DNA of 64,000 bases from positions 5,484,936-5,548,935 of the forward strand of contig CM041200.1 in assembly GCA_023078555.1 (NCBI GenBank), in the 5' to 3' direction. Positions 1 through 13,882 of this stretch are shown piece after piece (position 1 is the first letter of the stretch; each line of letters opens with the position of its first letter). The notes under the pieces were generated by a model. The model saw only the letters and a program-made list of their open reading frames with translations, searched no databases and had not been told where the DNA came from. The translations under genes and the position numbers were made by a program. The stretch comes from Ulva prolifera. Taxonomy: Eukaryota; Chlorophyta; Ulvophyceae; Ulvales; Ulvaceae.

Positions 1-2048
1 GGTTTCCCCGGAGAAGCCAGGGGGGGGGCCGGCGGGGGTGCCCGACGGCCGCCAACGGTGCTTTTCGGGATACCCCGACCAATGCCGACAGCTTGTGGGG
101 ATCCCGAAATCCTGTCGGGCCTGAAGGCACCGGATGTACATTGCAATGACAGAGCATTCATCAGGTGAGTCGCAACCAGGTTGCTTGCTGCTTGCGCATT
201 GCGACAATGACCTTGCTTTCGTCCGGGTTCACTGGTCAAGGGCCGAAGCGTAGGCGCACGGCCGAAACTCCTGCATCAGCCGACCAGGGCAGCAACGACG
301 CCAGTTGTTCGAAGAAGATGGCTGCGGAACGCTCAGGCGATATGCCACGATTGTCTGAACAGAAAATTCGCGAACGCCAGCTTGAGTATCCATGCAGTGT
401 GTATCAAGGCCCGGTCAATAAAGCTCACTGTTAGACCTGTTCTATTTGTGAGTCTTATAAGGGAAGCTCCAAAGGGAAACTACACAGGTTCAAGGACGGG
501 AACGACTTCAGGAAGCATCAGAACTCACACGCGCGCAGCCGAAGCACAGATCCTTGCCGCTGGGCTCGAAAAGGCTCGTGATAATGCAATGTATGAGCGC
601 TACAAAATTAATCTTGATTCAAGCGCGCGTTTGCTCATCGTCGTGGCGTTCATGGCAGCCAAGGGCATCTGAAAATTGTTTTTGACACCCCCGATAGAAC
701 CTGAGGAGGTCGGCGGGCAACCCGATATCCAGCAGGGTGCTTTTCGGGGCTAGCCCGACAAAAATTGGGTATGGCTTCGGTTTACCCCGAAAAAGAAAAA
801 CCGGCTTGTAGAGCCCTGGAGCCCACCAGTCGACAATGTAGCAGATGTACATGTCTGTTGCACTTATGATCATGCTGGGATATCGGGATATGTGTCTGGC
901 TGCCATCAAAGCTGGCCTATGCCTCGTTGGCCTCAGCATGTCCGCCAGTCCATAGGCTGCCCGCAGTATTTCAAGAAATGTTGCAGTACTGGGGTTGAAC
1001 TCAGGCACTACAATCAGTCCGCTCATTCAACCTAACAAGAACTTGCATGGCGCTCACTCTGGATTTGAGTGTATAAACGCGCGCGGACTGGACCATGCAC
1101 TGGCCTGGTCGTGAAGCACACTGCGACGTAAGCGCGCCTGGGCAGACTTCCCATCGGAGCGCACCCGACCAGGGTTGGTGCCGGCACCCCCATGCATTGC
1201 GCCAGCCCCAGCACGTCCCGATGCATCCTTCAGGGCCGATGCTTGGACACTTTGTGTTGAATGCACGTGCGATTGGCCGATCACCACACAATACAAGAAG
1301 TTGCTCTTTTCAAGAGCGCTCTGGAATATTTTTCAGATGGATCAAGCTGGACTGCGTGCCACGATTGTGCTTGATCTCTGGCCTGCTGGATCGGCCCGAG
1401 CGCGCCTAGCGCTTGCACCGTGCGCATACAAGCGCAACTATCGACACCTGGCCTGCGATGTCAGGACATGGACAGATTCTTACAGAAAGGAAGTTCATCG
1501 AATTCCAAATCACACAAGCCAGTTAACAAGTCAGCTCAGAAAAAGCTTAGCCAGTGCGCCAAAGTTGTGAAGCTGAAAGCGTCAAAGCATACAATATGTC
1601 CAAACGAGCTGTTCGATCTGAAGTGTGTGCTGGAAACAAGTGATTCGGAGGTCCGTTTGTACTTCCAACACCCATGCATGTACAAACTGAAGCGCAACTT
1701 GGTGTGATTGGAGTCGGAGTTCGCGGAGATGAGTCTGCGTCAACTGATGCACGTTTTGCAATGCAGACAGATGTTGTCAGGGCACTGAGGCACCTAGATT
1801 CACTGATCTTACATAGCAAGGACCTTGTGCAAAGTCAAGTTGGGAGAGCTGTCAAAAACCTGCGAGCACATCAGAGCGAGGACATTAAAACACTAGCATG
1901 CAAGGTCTGCCTTTGCTCTTACAATTGTTTTTGGTGTACTCGCTGTCAGGTCAACAGCCACGCTATTGATTGATACTCAAAAGTGCAGATGACTGAAAAG
2001 TGGCGAGAAATAATTGTGAAAGAAACAACGTCACCCAGAACTTGAAGC
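1..2048. other. No confident gene; short unassigned ORFs and a diverged direct repeat
   Basis: Several open frames of 60-135 codons occur on both strands, but none resembles a family I recognise and none links to another by consistent splice phase. The plus-strand frame at 210-434 has a basic KRRR stretch and could be a terminal exon of a gene lying outside the window. A GC-rich block at about 31-82 is repeated in diverged form at about 712-762. Both copies contain GGCGGG, then GTGCTTTTCGGG, then CCCGAC in the same order and spacing. Confidence 0.4.
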
Positions 2049-3750
2049 ATGCTCACTCGCCTTCAGATCAGATGTTCTGCGCTCTACAGTGTTGCCTGCG
2101 GAGCTCGGACGGCTGTTTGTCAGTCCACAAAGCATGTTGCACTGCACAGCCAACCCGACTCGAGCAAGGAGAAAGCAGCAACAGCATCAGCACTATCTTT
2201 GACCCCTGGAAAACTCCATTGCTGGTACGCTGATCATCAAGAAGTGATCCTACCAGAAGGGCACCGTTTCCCCATGCACAAGTACCGTGCCACGCGCGAG
2301 CTGCTGCAGTCAGAGTCACAAATGGCTGACATGGCCGAATTCTACCCATCGCCACCTGTGCCAATGGAGGACCTCTTACGGGTGCATGCTGCAGACTATG
2401 TGCACCGTTTCACGTCAGGGCAGCTCTTGGAACAAGATATGCGAGTCATCGGTGTGCATGCTGCTTCAGCCTGGCATCCTTGCTCCATTCAGTTGTAAAC
2501 TTGCCTGTTTGTTGTGTCATGCGTGTCACCGGCGGTGCCGTTGTGGCATCATCCCGCTTCGATATGCACCCTGCAATTCTATCCCTGGAGCCAACTCGTT
2601 CTCATTCAGACCTGTAGCTTCCATTTGAAACATTAATTGACATGTTGCGACTAAGCGGACTGTGGTGATCATCCTAAGCTGTTCTTTACACATGCACACG
2701 TTGAACTGAGTATCATTCCAGTGCCCATACACAACTGTTCTCTGCAATAAATCCTTCACGTGTAGGCTTTCCATGGACTCCATCGGTAGTCCACCGCAAC
2801 CTAGCGTCCGTTGGAGGTACATTTGCTGCAACATGTGCTATCCTGGACAATCCAGATCTGAAAATGACTGCACATATCTCAGGTGCGGGTTGCTCATTCT
2901 CATCTTTTCACGGTTGGCTGGTCTTCCAGTCCACATTGCTGCGCTGCCTTGCTATGCAGCTGGCAATCATGCACAGTAGCCAGCAAGCCATCAGAGATGT
3001 CTCTCGTGCCTTGTGTGCAGAAGCACTGTTGCTGTTTCTGACATTCCCTCTCGAGCTTGTCAATCTCTGTCTCCACCCAGACAGCTGTTCCTTCCAGTGA
3101 ATATGGCGTCTTGCCTGCATGTCTGCCACGCATGTTTGTTGGTGCTGTCCTGCAATGTGTCAATGCCAGGCCAGCCTGCAGGTGGCACACACCATGCGTT
3201 TGCCCATGCTGGTGAGGGCTTCTGCGTATTCAATGACATTGCTGTCGCCACAGCGTATGCGCTAGAGAAAAAAAGGCTGAAGTCCGTCCTTGTGATAGAT
3301 CTTGATGTACATCAGGGGAACGGAACAGCAGAAATTTTCCAAGATGAGTCGCGGGTGGTGACATTTGACATGTTTTGCGACAGCAACTACCCTTGGCGCA
3401 CTCGAAGGAAAAACACATATGACCTGCCACTGGCCAATGATGTCGCTGGCGCACAATATCTTGCTTTGCTGCGGGACAACTTGGCCATGCTGAAGACGCA
3501 TCAGCCAGAGTTGATCATATACCAGGCTGGTGTGGACACCCTAGCAGAGGATGCTCTGGGCAATCTGAAGCTCACGAGGAGCGATCTGAGCATAAGAAAC
3601 AATATTGTGTACTCGTTTGCGCTGGAATTGCAAGTCCCCATGGTCATCACGATGGGCGGAGGCTACAGTCGCCCATCAGATGCCAGCATCAATGCACATG
3701 CTGATGTGTACCGTGCTGCTGCGTTCAGGCTCGTGGCAGCAAATTATTAG
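2049..3750 (+). CDS. Zinc-dependent histone deacetylase family protein (bacterial-type sequence)
   Basis: This is a zinc hydrolase of the arginase/deacetylase fold that removes acetyl groups from lysines of histones or other proteins. Three exons, 2049-2451, 2766-2882 and 3170-3750, join in phase to give 366 residues. The family signatures are visible: the entry motif EGHRFPMHKYR, the His pair in THHAF (about H181-H182), zinc ligands in DLDVHQGN (D219 and H221), an Asp in QAGVD (about D296) and the catalytic Tyr in GGGYS (about Y339). The wording of the entry motif matches bacterial-type members better than class I HDACs. The first 45 or so residues are rich in Arg, Ser and Ala, with few acids, and precede the domain, so they could be an organelle targeting peptide; this is inference. 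The start is the first ATG of the open frame. It is tail-to-tail with NDUFAF6. The deacetylase call is firm; substrate and compartment are unknown. Confidence 0.9.
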
Positions 3751-3892
3751 GTTGCAGTGTTGCCTGAGCTGCAGTAAACTGTGGTCCTGAAGCATAATTT
3801 GATGAGTCTTTTCATGAGCAACAAAACGTAGTTCATGTTTACCAAAATTTCAAATCTGCTACTCCGATAGACAAATCATGTACATCGAACTG

Positions 3893-4955
3893 CTATGCCT
3901 TTGACCTATCCCAATGTAGTTGCATGGCATACCAGAGAGGTGTGTATCCACCCCGCGCCATCCCTGGACTGAACAGCTGGAAATGATGCCGTTCCAAAGC
4001 ATCTAAAAACAACCGGCAAGAAGTCGCCGACAGGAAGAGGCGTTTCGCCTCATTGGGAATTTTGTGCGCTTGTCCATGCAGTTCCTGACTCTGCTTTAGC
4101 TCTGAGTTTGCCAAAGACGCCATTTCATACACAACCTCTTGTACACCCTTGCTCTCCCACTCACGTCCTTGTATTAGTTGTTCCACTATGATGCCGTGCT
4201 TAGTGCACAGATCTATAGGCAAGTAGTTGATCTTCCGGGATAAGAAATGCTTCATGCCCCGGAGAAGAGATGTAATTCCTATAGCTTTCCCCAAGTGAGA
4301 TGCAGCATGATCTGCATCTGAGTTCTTAATATTAGCTGCTTCAAGCTGCAAGTAGATTAGCTGCGACTGGGTCGCCTCCGCATATTCTGCAATGGCTTGC
4401 ATGTCACTGAATGAGGTATGGTTGACTTGGTCTGCCTCCTTTGCGTTGATCAGCCTTTGTAATCGGTACTTTGGCAACTTCTGGACGCTTAGGCAGTAGT
4501 GTAGTGCTACTACTGCAGGATGGTTGACTGGATCGCCTGCATAGGCGCTGTCCACAGCATCTTTCCACCACTGGAATCTAATTTTTCGAACGGCGTCCCC
4601 TCCCTGTGCTACAGAATCACCTATCATGCTGATTTCAGCGTTCAAAGCCCTGCACACATTATTACTGCCAGCGTGGTCAGTCAAAGCGCTGCAAAATAGG
4701 CATGGGTGACAGGGATGTCTGGAACCAATGTCGTACATGCATGAGTACAGAAACGCACCTGAGCATCATGATCGGGGCCCGCTGAACTGGATTGAGCGAC
4801 CTCACCCAGAGAAAATTTTCGTAGTCAAACTTTCTGACAGTGTCTTGGCAGTTGCTGAACGCTTTCTGAACTGCCTCGTCGTGAAGCCCACGTCCATGAA
4901 AACGGCTGCCAAGATAACAGGCGCGAACGGCGCCGGCACATAAACGCACGTGCAT
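3893..4955 (-). CDS. NDUFAF6: NDUFAF6-like mitochondrial complex I assembly factor
   Basis: NDUFAF6 is a squalene/phytoene-synthase-fold protein that acts in mitochondria in the assembly of respiratory complex I; it is not known to make isoprenoids. Two exons, 4955-4759 and 4649-3893, join through a split Arg codon to give 317 residues, close to the 333 of the human protein. Conserved stretches include the opening FDYENFLW, then ALNAEIS, the Trp of FQWWKDAV, the signature HAASHLGKAIGIT near the middle and LPIDLC. The C-terminal tail ends in a PLWYAMQLHW segment as in animal homologues. The Asp-rich motifs of true squalene/phytoene synthases are absent or altered, as expected. The start ATG at 4955 opens a short Arg-rich leader that fits a mitochondrial presequence. 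It is convergent with the deacetylase gene (142 bp apart) and in tandem with CCDC146. Confidence 0.9.
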
Positions 4956-5445
4956 GTTCCTTGTTGATGATCACGTAATGGATAGCTGCTATGATGAAAG
5001 TGAGCGTGAGATTGATACCTGGCCGAGCATTTATGCCTCAGCTTTGTGTCCCTCAGTGTCAAGGAAGCCAACGCATCTGTCGCGCACACGTACTCAGTTC
5101 TGGTGTCAAGCCCACCACTCATTAGTCTACAACGTCATTGCCAGAGTCTTCACATCCTTTAGAACGAAAGACATCAGCGGGATGGTACAGATGTGTGGCT
5201 TCAAGTGGCGGTGGTTGGTTTGTTCCAGGTGACAGGATATTATGCATTATTTCTGTTGCATGTGTATCGTCAGCCACTTCGGACTCGTACAGCTTGTAGC
5301 TGGAACACAATTTTTTTTGAGACAGAGCCGAATTTGTTGCCGCTGTATGATGATGCTGTTGTGGTGCTGATTTTATGGGAAAAGTGCTGACTCTGCACCT
5401 CAAACATGTACGTACTAGCGGGCACCTTTCAGCGTGCCACCTGCC
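4956..5445. other. Intergenic spacer, about 490 bp
   Basis: This lies between the start of NDUFAF6 and the stop of CCDC146, both on the minus strand, so it should hold the NDUFAF6 promoter and the CCDC146 3' end. I see no coding exon, repeat or RNA gene in it. Confidence 0.5.
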
Positions 5446-7942
5446 TTAGATCACAATTGGCTTCGGCTCTGGCTTGCGGATGTGGCGCATGGTTGAACCA
5501 GGCTCCATTGGCTTGAATGGCTCAAATGTGCCATATGGCTTGGGAATGCCAAGCTTTTCTGGAATGTACGCATGTGGTCGCGGCTCTGCAGATGTGGCTG
5601 TCATCGTGCCCTTCGCCGCCAGAATCCGCAGGCGCTCCTTCTGCTCTGCTTGCATGCGCTCTGCTGTGGCCTCCGCCCTTACTGCTGCATGCCAGTCACG
5701 CTCAAATTCTGTTGTCGGTGCCTCGCCGTCAGCAAGGCGCAGGCGGGCCTCCTGGACTTCCTTTGCAACACTCTCCTTTTCTGCTGAAAGCTTCAATACA
5801 GTGGCTTGGTACATCGATAATTCGCTGATGGTGGCCATCATTTTTCGCTTGGTTGTGCGCAGCTGAGACTGGTAATCGTTTGCTTTTTGTGCCACATCCA
5901 GGGTGTCAGCCTTCCCAGCTATAGCTTGGAGTCGCAGAGCGTTGGAAAGGTTGGTCACCTACATCCAGCTAGCAGAATTAGTTTGGGTAGTGGAACCGTT
6001 TCTCGGTCGGGGGACCAGCATCACCAGAGCAGCCTTGAGTGCTACAGACCCTGCAGTTTACAAAGTTTTCCACACGAAACATGTACTTCCAGCTATACAC
6101 CAATGCTGCTCTTCAACACGCAGCTGTGTAGCGTGCAGCATCCTTTGCAATGCGCATACCTCCTCCAGGATGAGTTCACGCTCCAGCAGCTGTTCCTTCT
6201 TGCCGTTCAGCCGTTCCTCCAGCTGGTTGATCTTGATCCGCAACTCATCCTTGTCCTTGATGCGGCCAGGCAATGCCCTCCAACGCTGGGGATTCTGTGG
6301 ATCTTCCAGCTGTGCTGCCAGTTCTTCGCCCTGTTGCCGGGTCACCAAAATGTCCTTTTGCAATTGCGCGACACTGTGGTCTAGTGCGGGTGCTTTTGGT
6401 TGCTTCTTGCGTACCGCTCTGATGTTACGTTCCGCGTCTAATACATTAATTTTCAGGAGACGGATTTCATCTTCCATTCGAACTAGCCCGGTATCCCCAT
6501 GCTTGCTCACCGACTCTTGGACGTTGGACTTTTCATATAGCACGCAGAGTTCATCATTGCGGTCAATGAGCATTACTCCAGTGTAGTTCCGTAGCTCTAC
6601 GATCACCTGCATCCAGCTGAGGAATGGATTCCCTACCATATTCGAAGTTTGTGTGCCGCCCCTACTTCTGCATGAATCCAACGGGAGGTACGGCATGTAG
6701 CACTTCAGCATGGCCATCAATCGTGAATGCCAGCAAGCAGCTGGCCGATCGATCATTGGCGTAGCAGCTCACTTCATACTGCTTACGCATCCTGATCATA
6801 TCCTTCTCAGCTGTGGTTATGATGGAGTTGTGCTTCTCGATCTCTGCAACCTGTTCATCCACACGATCCTGCCTCTCCCGTATCTGGATCCGCACGCCAT
6901 TTACCTTGGCTCGCATGGAGTTTCGATAGGAAATTTCTTTCTGAGTTTCTGCTCGACGTTGAACCAGCAGATGGTCTTTCTTGGCTGACTCCGCCCGTAA
7001 TATTTCAAGCTCATTTGTACTTATTCGAAGCTTTTCCTTCATCTCAGCGATGCCCTGACGTGCTGCCTGGATCAGATTGACAAACCTGTTACGCTGATTC
7101 TTGACCAGATCATAGAGTTGCTGGAAGTCCTTCACACGTGCAATAATGGCCCGTCGTCGTTTCTTCAAGTCACGACCAATCATCTCCTTCAGCATGCCCT
7201 GCTTCTTGGACTCCTTGAGTTTGCGCAGCTACAGACGCACAGGCCACATTGTCAACAGGTTGTGGATCTACTTGACTTTGAAAATACCACTAAAGCTCAG
7301 CTTGTGACATCATTTAAAATCGTTGCTCAAAGCAGAATGTTGCCAGCCTATCTACCGTGGCATGACAGCAACCACAGCGGCATGGCAGAGGTACCTGCAT
7401 ACTAGATTGGCGAGCAGCCCGATCTCTACTGGATGAGGCGTCATGTAACGCTCTTAGGCTCTGCGCTTCAACCTTCCGGAATTCGCTGATGCTGTGCTCC
7501 AGCTCCACAATCTGTTCGTGGCTGATGATGAACAGTGTGTTCTTTTCCTTGCCACCAGCTTCCTCATTCAGGTACAGCATCATGTGCAAGTCCACATCTG
7601 TCTTCAGCAACTTGATGTCCTTCACTGGCAAAACAACACATTGCTGTCCATGAAAGGTCACATGCAGCATTGCAGCATCATGCAAGAACCTTCATCCATC
7701 GCTGTTGAGCAGCCTGGGAATGCTGCTTCACTGCCTACTCTCACAGCCATGGCCCAACAGCATACACCACAAGCACCGGACACATAAGAGAACAGTTGTG
7801 ATGTTCAAGCAGTCCTTACACAAGCACATACTCCGGGCCAAGGATCACACTACATGACCTTGTGATTGAGGATGCAACAGGATGGATAGGTGCCACAATC
7901 TCTCATGCAGGTGTTTGCTCACTGTGATGCACACTGCGCAAT

Positions 7943-8023
<81 letters not shown>

Positions 8024-10007
8024 CACCTGCGTAGCACTGCCACCGGACTGGTGTGTGACAAGGTCCAAGGTCTAAGGTGCACACAGTTCTATTGCATTGG
8101 CCATTGTAGAATTTTGGACTGTCATGGAGAAGAGCATACATCTTGAGTCCGCCGTGTCTGCTCCTCTGTGCGCTTCAAGTCTATGCACAGTTGGTCTTTC
8201 TGGGTTTGCATGCTTGGCATGGTAGCCTGCACTATCTTGAGTACATTGTCAAGCTTCTTGCATCGTTTTATAAGTCTGTCTTTTTCTTGCACTGCTGTGT
8301 TCAGCTCCCCACGGCAACGCATTAGATCGCTTTGCCGCAGCCGCAATTGTACTTCGAATTCTGCCTTCATAACATCACCACTTCAGTGTGCTTAAGGGTG
8401 ATAACACTTGAGGTCAAGAACATCAGGCACTGCGGCCCATTTGAACGCATAGGCTGATTATCATGAGTCTCAACCTCAAGTCCTCAAAGGGTTCACCTAA
8501 ATGAGCTGTCAAGCAGATAAGCGGCTTGCATTGTGTCCAGTCAACAAAATGAAGTGGCTAGCTCTATAGCATGCTCACACTGATAGATGGCATATGCACA
8601 AGTCGACATCAGGGTTGCCCTAAAGTGTAAAGTGCACTGACACACCTCTCACAGGACGCAAGGTCACGCACACCAATGAAGAGGTTGGGGGAACAGCGAG
8701 AGCAGATAGCGACGTCACCTGTTGCCCGATGATCTGTTCTGCATCAAAGTGCTTTATGTGGAATTGCTTTTGGACCTGGTCAGCACTGCGCTCCTGTGCC
8801 TCGAGTGCATACTCAGCGCGCTCTACTTCCACCATGGTGCTTGCGTGTTCGGCTTCTAGTTGCTGAATCTCTTCCTTCTTCACACGCAGATTGTTCTCGG
8901 CTCGCTCAAACTCGTCGGTGACCCTCTTATGCTGAGCTTCAAGCTGTGTGCAAAGGGACTGAACAACTTGTGCTTGCCGTGCTGCTTTCTCTGGCACGCT
9001 CTCCGCCTTTCGCAGTTCTTCATTGAACTGACTCCTCAAGACTGTTAAACCGTCCTTGCAACTTTCTGCTGCATTGACTTTCTCTTTTAATTCTTGGCAG
9101 TCACCTAAATACTTCACGACTTTGCTCTGCTTGCCATCGACTTCCGATTGCAATGCTGATACCTCCTGGCATGACAAAACGGCTTGTGAGCCAAGCAATC
9201 AAGCCTCATCGCATACTCAAGAGCATCAATGATATCAACAAAGGTTTGCTGATCATTGACACAGCCATCAAGAGAGCTAGTGCCTACAAGAAGTCACACA
9301 CCTCTTGAAGTTCATGGATGTATGGGAGCAAGCGTTGCCGGTGCTCTTCCTGCACAGCCTCAAAGTGTTCTTTTGTTTCATCGCGCTGCCGCGTGAGTTC
9401 TGCTACTTCAGCTTGCTGCAGCTGTTCCTCTTCCTGTGCGATGGCCACCTCTGCTTGTGCTGCCTCTTCATCTTCTCTCAGAACCTGCATCATCAACTGT
9501 ATACAATCCCCACACTGCATTCCCACACCATGCATCCTGCATCAGTCACGTAGGCCCCACTTCAAGGGGACGACGTACACTTGATGACAAAAAGGTCAAC
9601 CCAACACAACGCAAACGTTGTCCAATACATTCAGATTTGTCTAGAACCTGATTATACATCGGAAGAGCTCACCTGAAGAGCAGTCTGCAGATCATCATCT
9701 CCAGACCTGACAGTCTCACCGGCGGCCCCATCCTCAAGCCTCTTCTTTAAAACCTTAGCCTCGTCCAGGTGCTGCTTTTCTGCAGCCATTGCTTTGAGAA
9801 CAGTGGCATGAAGCTGTTCATACTTCCTTTTCGCCTTGTCAGCATCGTCCAGCGAGACCTCATTGCTGTCAACGAGGGCATCGAGAACCTGAACAGGGCA
9901 TGTCGTCCCCAATGCTTATGTGCTACAGGGGTCTTGAGTTCTCGGCCAGATCTTACCTTAAAAGCTTCGGAGAAAACCAGGTCATGGGATGTACTGTCTG
10001 TGTCCAT
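5446..10007 (-). CDS. CCDC146: CCDC146 (MBO2) ciliary coiled-coil protein
   Basis: CCDC146 is a long coiled-coil protein of cilia and centrioles; its Chlamydomonas orthologue MBO2 is needed for a normal flagellar waveform. Nine exons can be joined: 10007-9957, 9888-9673, 9484-9302, 9165-8719, about 8364-8140, about 7643-7395, 7228-6773, 6606-6160 and 5958-5446. All junctions are phase 0, giving about 928 residues against about 955 in human. The diagnostic parts are the block NYTGVMLIDRNDELC in exon 8 and the C-terminal tail with AYIPEKLGIPKPYG, FKPMEPGS, MRHIRKP and a terminal PKPIVI, all typical of the family. Almost all the rest is heptad-rich coiled coil. The acceptors of exons 5 and 6 are weak: the best-looking AG of exon 6 is out of phase, so an upstream in-phase AG at 7644 was preferred. 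The N-terminal exon is only 17 codons. Alpha-tubulin is the next gene upstream. Confidence 0.92.
7944..8021. repeat. (CA)39 microsatellite
   Basis: An uninterrupted CA dinucleotide tract of 78 bp lies in the CCDC146 intron between exons 5 and 6. It produces apparent poly-ThrHis and poly-CysVal open frames on the two strands; these are artefacts. Confidence 0.97.
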
Positions 10008-11210
10008 TGCTCCGTTGGCGTGACGCTCATTTTACCGCCTCGATTGTGGCAGAGGCAACGTTGCGATACAGAAGCATCGCGGAAGCATGGAATACAGTGA
10101 ACATCAAATGTACCAAATTGAATCACATGCTTGAGAGAAAATCGGCTTCATAGTGAACGCGTCTACAGAGGGGAGGCTGGAAGAAAGGATGGGTGAGCAT
10201 ATGCTCGGCAGCTCGGCTACGAAGCGAGAGGCAGCTACAACATGCAATCGCATCAATGAACAGATTTTGCCGTTCCGGACGACCTTGGGGAGCGGGATCC
10301 TCCCGGAGCGACAAGTCAGTGTCACACGGAATCATGAACACGGGCATGCATACGCATGGAGTGGTAATCAGGAGCGACCTCATCCGCTGCACTCCCGTGC
10401 GCGGCTTGCCGGTGGCAACTCCACGACCAACGCCCCTCACCGATTCACAGACATGACGACAACATGTTTGACAAACTGTCGGCGCAGCGGCTGCCAGGCG
10501 GATTGCAATACAGCAATGCCGATTCTGACAGATCATGCATGATCACGGGGTAGCACGCAGGAGTAACAGAGCGGCATGCAAGAGGGACGCTGCTGACCTT
10601 TAATCTTGTACTTCTGCTGCTGGTTTGCATTTCATACAAGTGGTGCGTGAATTAGCAAATTACTGGCGGATTCGGGTACCGATGCGCCTGAGGCATTGCG
10701 CATGGTAGGCAACAATGGTCAATTGGGCCCCGTCACCGGGGAGAGAGACTCTTAACCACTCGCAACTCATTGTGGGCTGCTGAGATGCAGATGCCCCGTT
10801 CATCCTGCTTATCGATACATATTGCAATGGTGTCGGCATTGCGGACAAGATTGTTACCTGTCACAAGTAGTGTTCTGTATACGTGTGCCGCTAGGCCCGG
10901 AATGTGGTCGGGTCTGTAATCGGCAGAGTGCATTACACTAATGTTTCCGATGTGGCATGAGAATCCCCAAACTGTGTTGTGGAACATGCTTTCTCCTGTG
11001 TGTACAGCGTGGACGTTGCAGACGCCAACATGTACATATTATATCGTCACTGTGGAAAATGCGTTGTTTTGACTTATCCATCAACACGAGGAATATTGCA
11101 TGCCACATGCAGTACGCATGTATGTTGTACACGGTCAGACACTAGGCTCAAAATGCAACAATGGTTCACTATGACAATTCATAGCTCTCCTCACAATCAC
11201 AATTTTAAAC
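10008..11210. other. Intergenic region between alpha-tubulin and CCDC146
   Basis: About 1.2 kb lies between the alpha-tubulin stop and the CCDC146 start. Overlapping open frames of up to 137 codons occur on both strands at 10.1-10.6 kb, but they mirror each other, lack splice partners and resemble no known family. The interval should contain the CCDC146 promoter and the tubulin 3' untranslated region. No RNA gene is evident. Confidence 0.45.

Positions 11211-13882
<2,672 letters not shown>

Noticed and set aside
5474-5866. Plus-strand frame of 130 codons opposite the CCDC146 C-terminal exon
   Set aside because: It is antisense to a strongly supported exon and is only a shadow.
7845-8141. Minus-strand frame of about 98 codons with poly-CysVal, and its plus-strand ThrHis mirror
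   Set aside because: Both are translations of the CA microsatellite inside a CCDC146 intron.
10123-10542. Overlapping frames of 129-137 codons on both strands
   Set aside because: They mirror each other, show no family resemblance and have no splice partners; absence of stops is expected by chance at this GC content.
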